From assembly GCA_942159475.1 (NCBI GenBank), contig OW804097.1, positions 52,844,986 through 52,908,985 on the forward strand: DNA of 64,000 nt. The letters are read 5' to 3'. Positions 44,391 to 57,700 of the stretch are shown here, in pieces (positions within the stretch are counted from its first letter, which is position 1; each line of letters opens with the position of its first letter). The notes under the pieces are model-generated. The model did no database searches. It saw nothing but the letters and a program-made list of their open reading frames with translations, and was not told the origin of the DNA. The DNA comes from Sthenelais limicola. Lineage: Eukaryota > Annelida > Polychaeta > Phyllodocida > Sigalionidae. The position numbers were made by a program, and so were the translations under genes.

Positions 44391-47300
44391 TGTTATATGA
44401 GGCCATATATCAAAGTGATTAATATTCAAGGTTCCCCGCAGAATGAAATGACGGCGGACTGGATATAATATATGTAAAAGATACGTTTGATACAAGGCAC
44501 GATACCAAATGTTGGTACTGATCCATGGATATGTAGAGCGATAGAAGCGGGAGATCCATAGGTGTATAGAATAGTCTACTCCATGACAGCAGTCTACTTT
44601 CGCAACAATGCTTCGTTGCATAGTATCAAAATAGTGGTCTGTAACACATTGCCCGAAGTACTATAGCCTTATTATAATGAACGTTTTTTTCCTCTTGATC
44701 CGAGAGGAGTCGGCAGAAACGGGCAGACATCTAAAAACCAAATATAAAAAGGAGATATAAAAACCATGTCAAAATTTAACTTGGAACAGAAATGACAAAG
44801 GTAATCAGACACCTTTTTAAAACTCGACAGTGGATTAATGACTGAAAAGGCAGATTAATGGGAATTATTTCCAAACATATTGAGTTTTGTCAAATAATTC
44901 AGTAAAATTCCTGTGTTATCTGAAGGAGCAGTGAAAACGGATCCAACTATTCCGTTAAGGCGGATATAACTATGATAACAAAATTTAATACAGAATGGTG
45001 AAATAATGCAATACCAAATTTCAGTTATAACCCAAAACCTAAATATTGATTCGTGCTTATACTCAGCATGAGAAATAGCCGAAAACACAAATTAAATCTT
45101 TTTAAAGGATACTGCAATAACCTTGCCTAATTATTCTTTTAAAAACTTGTATGTGGTCTGTTCAATAGAGCTAGCGTGACCGCTAAACTGTGCAGACTAC
45201 CCAGAATCAGTGCCTAGGTAATGTTACTCCTGTTCGGCTTATACCCGGGTCATAACAATAGCAGTGTTTTTTAAATAAATCTTTATCGGTCGAGGTTCTT
45301 TTTTGAACAACCCATGATGAAAAATATAGATGGGAGTATCGCACGGAGAGAAATAAACAGCTGCATGTGCATGGCCTTGAGGCCAAAGCAGTCGTTGGTC
45401 CTTCAACAATCGTTTCTTAACTATGAAGTTCACACGCGAGCTCAGCAGAAAGAAGCCTTTTGAAGGAAGAAAGAAACATAAATGTGCACTTAGCTCCTAA
45501 ATGCCATTTTAAAAGTAATGTCTTCTTTGTTAAGATATAATTGCAGTATCGTCTGTTTTCTTTTAATGGCCAACTTTTTTGTATATACATGTGTATGTAC
45601 ACACATGCATGTAGATGTATGTATGTATTTCACTACTTTTAAGACCTGTCGCTTTGACACTTAAATTCTTCCGGACTTTTAATTCGACGATTTATGTTCA
45701 TATCTTAGTGTTATGTCATGATATATTGCTATCAGATAAGACGGGAAAAGAGGATGATAATTTATGGTCGTCTTTCGTGCTTGGAGGGGTACAGGGAACT
45801 ATACTGGCCGGTTGCTCTCGCTTAATGATTTCCCATACTGCCTGGTCAAATATGTGACGTCACAAATCTTAGGGGATTAAGTGATGGATGGTTTTACATG
45901 GCAAAGGCGGGGTGTTGTTCGCTTGTCCATTTAAATCTCACATCAAAAGGGCGCATAAAGGAAAGCCCCCAATATTGATTTTTAGTTACCTGCTTCAAGA
46001 AAAAAACCTCAAAATATTCATGAAATGATTGATGTTATACTCCCTGTGCATAATGGTAATCATGGGATTCATGGACCTGAGAAGTAAAGTTATACGTTTT
46101 GAATTATTTACGACCAATTAGGAAGAAGTACTCGTTCATACATTATTCATTAATCCCAGCAAACTGAGGGGAAAATAGCTCAGAAGATATACAGGTATCA
46201 GAGATCGATCTCGTACTAGGTTAGTAAGTACAAGACATCCATGGTCGAACATTGGCATGATGTGGAAAACAAGACAAATATATGTGAGGGGACGGACAAA
46301 TATAGAATTAAACAATCACAAGAAATGCTGAGTTGTTAAAAAGAAACCTTTTGTCAATGGTCGATAGATTATTTATTAACAGGATAACTTCAGTTAAAAT
46401 AATTAAAGATTGAAGAATATAGAAGATAATTGAAGAATGTATAGATTTGAAATACTTTATTGATTGGTAATTGAATTAACTAAATCATTCGTATCAAATT
46501 AATTAATGAGCTCCCTACAAAGAAGGAATAGGCAGAGCTAGAGGAACGAAAACATGCAAGGGTAGTATATATGCTTTGCCTTTTGACTAATGTAGACATC
46601 CATGTCAAGCAAAGCGGAAATCAATACATAGGAGTGTTATGCTTAATGTATTGCTAGCAATGTGGTGAGGAAATCAATTTCACTGAATGATAATCCTCGG
46701 CACTTTAGTGCTCCCATGACTCCTGATAGCGACTAATCCTTTTATACAGATGGAGATAATGCTGTTTCTAACCTAGATAAGCAACCCTATTATAGGTGGG
46801 AGAACTTAGGGGACACTATAACCCATTGCTATTGTTGTTATCTAGGTATCAACATAATAAAACAATGTCTATTTCTATATGAGAATTATATTGAAGCAAG
46901 AACAAGTTAAGCAAAAACAATCGAGGTAAAATACCCACCCTTGTCCAAGCCAGACCATATTTTAATGATACTATATCGGACGAATTCAAATGATTATTTC
47001 CTTTTTTGGATAAAGTATCTATTCTAAATAGTGCGCTCTAATTTGTATATAAAATATCCTCAATATTTTGAAATCACAGATTTGTAGTTGATGGCAGGTT
47101 CGGGCATATGAGCATACATTACACTGTATGGGGTATGGTTGAAAAACGTTTACTTTTATAGAGCTCTACTTATTTCGTTTTACATGGAAGAAAACTACTT
47201 TCACCTGGTGTATGATCCACTGCAGTTGACCCCTTTGTGTTGCTCTCCTTTATCTCCAATCTTAGGTAAATACTGCAAAAATAACAATAACAAGAGTATG

Positions 47301-47579
47301 GGGCCTAACTCAATGTTTCATAAACTGAACAATTCGAATTCCACCCCTTCTTTAAAACCTAATGAAAATGTCGTCACTATATCAATATTAATCTGTTTTT
47401 TATTGAAGGGAATTCCAAGCATGTCTTCATTGCCGCTTGCCTTTGTGAGCAGGCCGTAGTTATATGATTTGACGGTTGTTGGGAGGATTTTTGTTCCAAG
47501 TTCAAAGGAAATACTACCGTAATTGTATTAGATCTTCCCAGAGGGGTCCAAACAATCTCGGAATTTGAATGTTTCCCCC

Positions 47580-47610
<31 letters not shown>

Positions 47611-50600
47611 AAAAGCAGACAACCTTGTCGAAAGATTCTATGCCCACTTCCTCGATGGTGGTCGTCATCCGGGGGATCTGAATGGCACCTCGGGATATGG
47701 CCTCAGAGCTTCTATTTGAATGGCAGTAATGGAGAAAGGTCAGTCCGGTGAGTTGCCATAATCCCCCGCTTGTTGTGCTCTTTTGGAGATGCCAAAACCG
47801 CGGTGGAACCCAATGTCGTCTGCCTTTTGGCGCGCTTTATAATGTCACTTAATATCGCCTGCGCCTGGGTGTTGTGCGCATATACTGCTTCACAGATGAA
47901 TCCCCTGGTGATTGGTGTGGGTAGATACGTCGGTGAATGATCGGCGGAGGAGAAGTGGGGGAAATACCGACAGGAATAAACTGACAGAGAAAAATGGCTG
48001 AAGAGACGGCAATGATAAGCAGACGACATTAAAACATGGGGTTCTCGTTTCAACACGCGGTATCTCGTTATACATGGAGAGGCCGTCCTGTAAGATGGAT
48101 GATGCACATCCAGTAGTATGAGTGCCTCTGCCCAAATGTTCATGTCACTCCTGCTATTGGCTTTATCACAAACGGTACCATGGGCTATTATTAAAGGAGA
48201 GATATAATCAGTTATTAATCATATTTAAATGCGGCGGATATAGCCTTCCTGTCTGCATCTTCCTTGACATCACCTGTTTAAACTAGTGTTATCAGCAAAA
48301 TGTTTTAGAGGTGTTGTGGTGACATTACCCTGTCTCATTCACTCAATAAAGGATATTCGATTCGTTGGCTATTGAATCAAGAAATACCCCAAGATATTTT
48401 TAATTAGATAATAAACAAACTCATGTGCATTGTGCTGGACACGATGACACAACTACACCCTTACCATACGCATATATAATAGTTGACAGAAATCTTGGAT
48501 TTCTACATTTCGAAATGTTTATCTGCTGTGAAGATTAATCCTTCTGGGAATCTTTTTAGTGGAGGTTTCTCATGAATCTATCTGTCTTGGTATCCTGTTT
48601 CAGCGCAGCCCTTCTGTCATTTAATGTCAAGTAAATCAATCACCCCTGATTATTTTTTTCCACTCACTAAATATTCAATGAATATCTTATAAGGCTATAA
48701 ATGGAGGCGACATCACCCCCAGGGACTGCATCATGAATCAAACAGGCGCCTGTCCGACAGTGAAGAGCTTTAAAATAATTGATTGATACATCCGAGTCGA
48801 ACAATCTTATACTTGCACATCAAGAACTTAGAACCTTCAAATGATTTTAAAAATATGAAGCCTGGTTAATAAATCCATTTATCCATTTGAGTATGTTGTT
48901 TATATATTATATATATAATATTTTCCTAAAACAATATGAGTATGATATTCATATATATCATACATAATATTTTCCTAAATAAACATTAAGGGTTTTACAA
49001 AAATGTTACTGATAACTCTTTGTATATACATCGCAATACTGTGTTAGCCCGACCCAAATATGTCCTTCTGAAAGTCCCAACCGGCAATATACAAGCTTCA
49101 AATTGTCAGATAGCACGCTTTCCTTGTTTCCTTCACTGCCTTTTAACAATAAATACATCCCGTTAAAATGATGCGACAGCCAGCCTCGTCGACGAAAACC
49201 CTGTCTGGTCTTGATGTTTATCACTGTACATATTCGACAGATGCCACAGGCAGATAGGTGCTTAGTTCCTGTCGGCGTAAAAAAGCTGACATATGCTCCA
49301 TAGGAATTCTCATAAATATGCGCAATTACACGCTTGGCGATAGACCTCTTCACTTTCGCTTACAAACCAATATTTATAGCGAAAATCACGATAGCGGAAA
49401 CAAGAGACTGGGAGGCAATTACGCCGGTGTATTGCATTTATTGGTAGTCCTGCATTCACTGCATGTGTTGGCTGGCTTAGAGTAGGGGTGAGTGACGAGG
49501 GACACGACCTATGTGTTAGAATGCTACCGGGAAGCTTGCTTTATGAAGTGAAGAATGGCCATCTAGGTGGTCCCACGGGGTCCAATTTACACCCTTATAA
49601 CCCCGTCCTCGTCCCTAAACATTGGAGTTTACATGCAGGCCCATTGCTTTTATCTGAAAACAACAGACTAATGAACTGTGTGTTCCTGGTTTTGAATCTG
49701 TGACTGTAGTTGAACAAAACCCTTTCTTTAATAATCATAAAACAAAAAGGCTTGGGGTAGTTATTCTTATTTTGAACGTAGCAAATTCAACTTTCACCAT
49801 AATATATATATATATGAACAAAGTTATAACATAATGTGCCGGGATATTTTACCATAATATCGGATTCTATGAAGTTCAGGTCTAGCGGAATGTTAATTAA
49901 GATATTGATACATTGTGGTTCTAACTTGAAAATTGGACTAACAATATGAAGTAATGATAAATTTAAGTTGAATATATATATACCCTGAAATATCATCAAT
50001 CTAGCCCAAGTCAAAGTCCATCCCCTTTGCTAAATCTAACAACAGAAATACCTTGAATCTGACACATGCATTTTATATACAGGGAATAGTCAGAAGTCCC
50101 ATTAAATTCACGGTCAAATACTGTGGTCACAGGCATTCTCTCATAAACAAACACTAGCACAACATTGGCTAGAATTCAGCCCAGATTGTAGGCACGTTTA
50201 CCCGCCTATTGCAGCGCGGACTATTGTTGGTGTCAGGAGTATGTATGAAAGATGCCATATCTATGGCATCATGCCCACCAAGCCTCCCCCACAACATCTA
50301 TCGCATACATGAATACAATGAAGTGGGGTCCTGCCTGGTCAATTGGTCATTCCGGGCATGTATGGATCCGGCATTGCACTGATGCTGGACAGAATACATA
50401 ACATGACGGACAAGCCAGCAAAACAATGCTAACTGACCATCCCACTGGCATGTGTTTTTAATCCCACCTTTGTTGAAGGACAAATCGGAATATCATACAG
50501 TAAGCCTCTATATGTGCAGGCATGGAAGGTCCCCAGTTTGTGGACATTGACCCAACAGTGTTTTTTTTAATGTGGAACAGTGCCAGAGCAGCCGCTGGTG

Positions 50601-51288
50601 AAGGAAGCAATTGTTTCTGACCTATTGCAATGTGACCTACTATTACTTAAATTTAGATGGTTACTTTGTTATACTTACAGCGGAATAATATTGATTTATA
50701 ATTGATTAAGTTATTATGCACATTTGGGGGAACTGTTTGTAAAAAGAGAGGCAGGAGCCACAATTGAATATTTACGTACATTTCACTAATGACAATATTA
50801 TATTGAAATAAGCAATGAATTCTAAATTAAGTCTTCACTATCTATAAATCTAATATCGTATATTATATGAAAGCATACCGAGTTCTCACATTGATTGCAT
50901 TCCATGATAATTATGTCTCCAGTCAGGGCATTCATATATTATAGATCTGTTTGAAGTTTTAGTGGATAGGAAAAGAAGACTACGGCAGAGAACCTTGAAT
51001 TAAAAGGATGAGGAGAATAACATTGATCCTAAGAGAAACAAGAATTACGGGCTCCGATCCAATATCCTTTCTCTACTGAATAAATTGATTGGTGAGACTA
51101 ACCCTGGAGCTGAATTAGTTCTTTACCATTTCCGATCGATGAAATAACATTGAAAAGTTTCAAAAGTTGAGCAGGTGGTGAAAAGGAAAGTATATATTTT
51201 GTATATGGGAGATAAAAACACCTCAACACATTGATGATAAGGAAATATCCATGGTATACTCATGAATGGAAATAGATAAATTAGGCAG
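44391..51288. other. Unassigned stretch
   Basis: No gene supported. Contains a consensus CRE-like TGTGACGTCACA (45853-45864), a poly-C/(CA)n microsatellite (47573-47613) and a duplicated ATAATATTTTCCTAAA near 48916 and 48967. Confidence 0.5.
47573..47613. repeat. Poly-C followed by (CA)n microsatellite
   Basis: A run of about 23 C is followed by roughly eight CA units. Confidence 0.9.
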
Positions 51289-51708
51289 ATGCCGATTATA
51301 AGATTAATAGCTCCTGCAAAATTGTTTCCTGGTTTAAAAAAGACACCTCTTTTGTCACATGGTAGAGAAGCATGGAAAAAGATTGTCATTAACATTATGA
51401 AATTGGTAAATACTGAGAGAGGAAAAATTGTTTTGAATAACACCCACATAATGTTTGGGATAGAGCATGTCAACCTCAATACAAAAATAATTAATTGGTT
51501 ATTCCTGCAAATCAAAGCGTTTATCCACAGAGTCAAATTGTTTGAGAAAGGGGCATTCACCCCCCAATACCTAATGTGTGAGTTGAGAATGAGAACAACA
51601 GTGGTTATACACGCACAAAAAGTTAATAATGTCAGCAATGAAGAAAAAGCCATTTGGAGAAGGGTGAAAGGAGACATTAATGAGACATTAGAACTGTTTA
51701 AATCCTAG
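51289..51708 (+). pseudogene. LINE ORF2 C-terminal fragment (5'-truncated)
   Basis: A 140-codon open frame ends in TAG at 51706-51708. Its pattern (IMFGIEHVNLNTKIINWLFL, then IKAFIHRVKLFEKGAFTP) resembles the segment after the RT in invertebrate L1-like LINEs, where a hydrophobic L-x-x-K-x-x-I-x-x-x-K block precedes a basic helix. No RT catalytic motifs lie upstream, so only the 3' end of a copy is present, as usual for truncated LINE insertions. Assignment is by residue pattern and needs a similarity search. Confidence 0.4.
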
Positions 51709-54700
51709 GTCTTCTTATTTTATCTTGAACAAATGTCAGGTACGATACATCACCTCTCACATCGTCAATTGTCTTACAAAAATCGCCCCTTGCATTATGA
51801 TCACCTAAGCTATTTACTTTTGTTACAAAATCATCATTACATGTCTTAGAATGTATGAAGCCAAGAAGGCAGGAAATTGAATAAAGAAGCTTTGCAAAAA
51901 CAAAAAAAACATTAAACGTTACCTGTCGACAAAATAATTTAATCTTTGACGTTGGATGAAAGAAATGGATCCTTTCACCGGGCACAACTTTTGTGGTTTT
52001 AAAGTTCACATTTTAATGGAAACCACGTTAATTCAATCCTTCTAAGAGTGTTCCCCTTCCTACAACAGAATTCCTGACAAGCAATTTGATGACAAGAAAA
52101 TCTTAGTCGAGGGTGGCCCACTAGCTGAACATTTCTTGCATATGCATTGGAACCCTCCGATGAAATATGTATTAGAAATTTCATTACTAAGATTTATCGG
52201 AGTTGCTTTTAATCTTCACCTTGAATTCTTCTTTAATTCAATCTCCTATCTTTCCATACAAGTAAGATTATTACAATTTAGGTTACCTTGGATACTGCAT
52301 GGGAAATTAACTGTCTTTAAAAGCCAAATGCTTAACAATTGCTACTTAAGGGCACGAATATTCTTAAAGTCTTATTGAAATGAACTGGGCAGAGCCATTA
52401 TCGGAATCTGAATAATAAAGGCGTGAGGAGGGTAGGCCTATATATACTGTCGTATTCCTATACATTGTAGGTTCAGTCGAGCAAACTGTACTAATCACTA
52501 TTTAACCGAAGTTACATTGACGATAGGTGATGTGTTACAGGGAAATGAATCAAAAATGGATTTTGACATATCACCATATTTAAAAAGATAATATCAAGTG
52601 GATTCCAATGAAAGTAAACATAAAGGACACCTAAGAATTAAGTGTTTCTATATTTTATGTTTGAAAAAGATTTTTACAATATGTCTGGGTGTACAATTAC
52701 CAGTAAAGTAACTAGTCGTAATCCATAGGTTGACTTTTGGAAAGCAAGGATATATTTGATATACTGTCTTCAAATTTGGTAAATGGATTAATATGACCTA
52801 AAGCGCTAAGCCCCTCGAAACTAAGAACATTCCAACAAAGAGATCTTGTGAATAAATCACTTTGGAAAATAACATTTTTGCTACTTGTGGCTTATTTTCC
52901 TGGAACACATCACAGTGTAATAATGGCAGTAAAATAGAATAATGTGTTTGAGCCCATATCCACTCCACTAATTAATAGACATGCTAATCAAACTCCAAGT
53001 ATAACGGAGTGAACGCATGCATAAACCTCGAAGAATTGTCAAATGTCATCAATCTTTAACAGAAATATGTGACATTGATATCATTACACATTTTCTGAGA
53101 CTTTGGAAATAATATAAAATTTTCTTGACGAATAAAGATTATTTGAATTGAATTGCATACATGTAAAATGAGATAATCCCGATATTTCCTTCAAAGTAAC
53201 TGAAAATGACTTGCCATACGTGCTTGGGAAAGAATGGAGAGTCATATAGATTCGGCGGGACTTTGAAAACTCAGCATCTTTTACCTTTTCTTTTTAATTA
53301 AATGATGCAATCATGATTAAGTACAACCTGATCCTGGTCTCTACTGTTCTTAATGATCCCCCCAACCCACCCATATAGCACTTGCTTTATCCCACTCCCT
53401 CCGTTTCCCTTCTATTCATCCTCATCATTAATGACGAGGAGAACATCCCTAGTCTTACACTGCTGCTATCCATGCCTCCTCACATCAGTTTCTATCACAT
53501 TTTAATCAGCAACAAAGACATGATCGTAGGTGGAGTCTTTTTCCCCAGCCGAAATGCCTCGGTGTCGCGGCTGAGCATTAAGTAATGGGCTCACATAAAA
53601 GCTAGTAGTCCCTCCACATCGCTGCATCATTGAGGTGAAGGAGAGAGAGATTTTGTATTCTCATATGCCTAGACAAATACCTTCCCGTTGATCCAGAGTG
53701 CTATTGTAATCCATCTCTCAATATTCATCGGAGGGATCTATTGTTTTACAAGTCTTGCGAAGACACAGGCCACAAAAGCATGTACCAATCCAAGATTAGA
53801 ACCCACCAATAATAGATAGAAAAAGAATGATTGAGGTGCAACTCTCAATTTACTTATTAATTGTTGTCGGTAAATAGTAGGCGACAGGCGTCAGACATCC
53901 CAAAATAGAACTCAATTAATCTTTTTTGCCACTGCCATCCTCTGTGAGATTTGAAGCATAGGCAATGCTCCATATATACACGTATCTGAGCGTCCTGTAT
54001 AGCCAATTTGACATTTTCTATAATGATCACCGCTCACCGCCTCAGGTCGTTTTCTTCTTAGTGAAGAATAGCACTTCGATTCTTATATATTCGCCAATGA
54101 TAACACAAACCTCCCACGCGAACGAACGCGTGATATACCGATCGGTTAAATAATAGACTTAAACGGCCGTATCTTCTTGATGGGACGATTCAGTGGGGAA
54201 ACCATGGTCGGAGGAGAATATTCGAAGGTTCAAGTAAAATATTCAAGCCATCCATTAATCACCATCTCATAGATCTGTGAATATCGCTCTGTTTTCCTTC
54301 CCATATGAGGCAATTGCCTAGGCCATTAAAGGGAGCTTCTATCTCATTAGGAAGGTTGGTGGAGTCACTTGCCATTTCCTCCCGGCTGCAAAACCGATGC
54401 ATAGCAAACACCCTATGAGACCAGCCCCATCAGGGCCTGGTATCCTGGTCCTTTATACCCACTTAGTGGTTTAAATATGTATATAGGCTGTTACCCGAAT
54501 GGTATGCCTCGCCGGAGCAAGGGGGCGTGCAAGCTGGCTCTTTACTGATGTCTTATTGATCCCTTGATTAGTCAGGGATGCAAGTCCAATTACCAGTTCT
54601 GGTTGTATTAAAGATACCACCTCTAGATCTAATGCTGGATATGGGATTTGTAGCCTGTCATACATTCCTCCTATTGACCATCATTCCCACTCTCTCTCTG

Positions 54701-57700
54701 TGCCCGCTACGGGGAGCAATATGTCCATCGATTGCTAACGTAGATCACCCAGGGAAGGTTAATCCTGCTCCGGACAGGGCTCAAGGACGAGGCGACCGTT
54801 ACTTTATGGACATAACGAAGGTGCATCGATGCAATATCATATCACTCTAAGATTGCATAACATGTGTTGGTTGTAGATGCTGCCATCCACCTGGCAAATA
54901 TCGCAGGGCTTTAATTGGTATCATGCCTCATTCAATTAGACGTATTTCCCTTGCTAATTAACCAGCCCTGACGTGGAAGCCAAATAGAAAAAAATAGAAA
55001 AGGTTTCTAGGTTGCTTGTGTATGCGCTTTATAAATATGTACATATATACCCATACTTTAGCAATAAGAGAAATGCTGTTGTGTTAAGGATTATAAACCT
55101 ACCAAACTGCAATAGGTTTATTGCTTTTCTAATCATTTCTCTCAAACCTGCAGACGAAAGTATAATTAAACCTGGATTTGTCAGGATCCTGCAATATGAC
55201 GTTTCAAAACTGGGATCATTTTGGACTCCTTTGGCACCTTTTGTCGCTTCAGTTTTATGTCCTAGAATATCTCGGCAGTCACAAAAAGTTATTTGCCAGA
55301 TTAATTCCAGGTTCAACTCGAGCTTGAATCGCTGCCATGCTTCATGTGAAACGGAGTACTTCAAAATTAAATGAAGTACCTATTAATTAGAATCGGATAT
55401 AAATCGGGGAGTATTTAAGGCAAGGAGTATATATATAAAGAAGCTGCTAATGTCAAAAATAAACTTAGCCCCAATATACACCCACACTATTGACCAGATT
55501 TCCATAACCTCTTCTTTTCTCTCGCAGGTAGTATACTCTTTTCTCTCTTTGTAATATAGATCCTAGTATATATAATCCGTGTTATATGCCAGGAATCATT
55601 GGATAGTATTTTAGCCCTGGGCTGTTTATCAAGTGCGCTTATCACGCTTCGTTTGATCCAATCCAAAGCATAGCCCGGAGCGTGAGTAGGAAAATATAAC
55701 ACCTCTATTGAAAATGTAGTCCGCAGTGCAAATATAATGCCTTGCATCAGGTTGTCACGACTTTTCTATCTACCCAGGAATGTCAGGATCTAGAGTGATA
55801 GGTGCTAGGAATATTTTAGTTATTATGTGGTATATATAGTGAAAGGGTATAAATATAATTAATACAATTTAAAGTTAATAGCTAAAATGGAATAATATCG
55901 TGGGAAAAAGTGGAATAAATTTAAATTAGTAGGTACTTCATGTGTGGATATGTTTGGTTTATAGATTTTTGTATGTGTGACATTGCATAATATGTGGTTG
56001 TTTAATTGGTTGGCACTCTTAAACCTTATACTTGATCAATTGTGTATTTCATATAGAATCAGTGGTGCATGTTTTAATCATTTTAATTAAGTTACACATT
56101 TTTCTTTTTTTTTTACAAGTCCACACATATAATCAGATAGATAATATATTGGCATATATATATAAATAACTATATAGATAGAAAATCAGGAAGAATGAAG
56201 TCAGATGCCATGGAAAGACCAGAACCTTCCCAACTGAACTAAATATAAAGCTAGATAGTATTAAGCATGCCACCTGCCTCTGACACCCTGATGAAAATTC
56301 TAGCTGGGGAGCAGGTTGGATGAAGATGGTGTGCCAAACTGATTTGTGTACCAATATTTGGATATTATTACTAAGATGAACACTTCTAGCTGGCCAGATG
56401 GGTCCGCCCTTTATGTTATATTGACTTGTGCACACACATATATATAGCTAGCCAGGCCATGGCATCGGCATGATGCCAACCTAGGAAAATCGATGGGATT
56501 CCTCCAGATTAGATTAGGTATGTGATTGGGACGCTGAGCTATATATGTATCAGACTTTATGTAAGGAGGAAGAGTATGGCTTTTAATATTGCAGATCATA
56601 GTGAGTGATGCTGTTATGCAACAGAATGGTAGCGTGCAGATCTGATAATTCACTTTAAGAGGGTGCATTATGGATTATTTGCTGAGAAGTACAGAACTGA
56701 GCCACTGCACGAAGTAGGCCTTGGTCTCATTGTACATTGTCACAATGAATGAAGCTGAGAAACAATCTGAACCTCGGGGCATAGCTACTCCATTACCCTA
56801 GAGACAGCCCCAGTACAGGAAAGCACCGAGGGCTGTATGAATGTAACAGAATCGATTATGTTGCTTAAAGGACCGGATTCAAAGCCGGGGATTAAAGCCC
56901 ACTTAGATTTTATACGTGCCATTCATCCTTGAAGTCCCTTCCCAAGTGACTGGTTGGGGATGAATGGCAATCCCTTTTCTGCCGACCTTTGCAACACCTC
57001 GGGTAATTAAACCTGCCATAATATACAGCGATCGCTCAGGCAATGTGTAAGGAATCGAGCGCTAAATGTCTTCAATGTCTAAACACCCAGCATAAATGAG
57101 ACTGTGAGGGAGAGATATAGGTGAGGATATATACCCGTGAGTTGTTGCTCCGCAGAGGCACTCGTCATCATCATCATCCATAAGAAGCCCTATTTCAGAG
57201 TTGCTCTTAACAAGGGGAGGGCAATGAGCAGTTGCTAGGTATTGGTGTCACGTATGCAGGTCCTGCTCAATCTACTAAGGCTTACATTTGCTGGGTTCTG
57301 ATGCCTAGAGACATGCGGATGGATGTAATGATGGGTTCTTAGGCCAGAGAGATGTCTCGACTCTATCCCCTGGGAAGGAAAGTGGAGGAAAAGACAACAC
57401 GAGCGATGAATGGGGCTTTGGCAAGAGGGCAGCGGTAGAAATGAGGATAAAGGCGGATAGATTGGCTAGAGGGGAGGGATATTTAATAGGCGAGTGTTTT
57501 TCGGAAGGATTTTGTGTGAGTAGTGCTTGGAAAGCCTTACAGGAATGATGAATATGCAGAAATGTATTAATGACAAGTAATAATGAAAACACAGAATGAA
57601 TCGTGGAAAAATATTCCTTTCTTTTAATGTTAGAGCTAAGAATTTTGTTATAATCGTTATCAAATCTTCCGAGACATTCCCTTGGCTTTCAATATTTCTC

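Noticed and set aside
51123..51677. 184-codon minus-strand hydrophobic frame
   Set aside because: Antisense of the LINE-like fragment; hydrophobicity follows from its A/T-rich complement.
55012..55374. 120-codon plus-strand frame and its 111-codon antisense partner
   Set aside because: Both strands are open to similar length, with no splice signals or recognisable motif.
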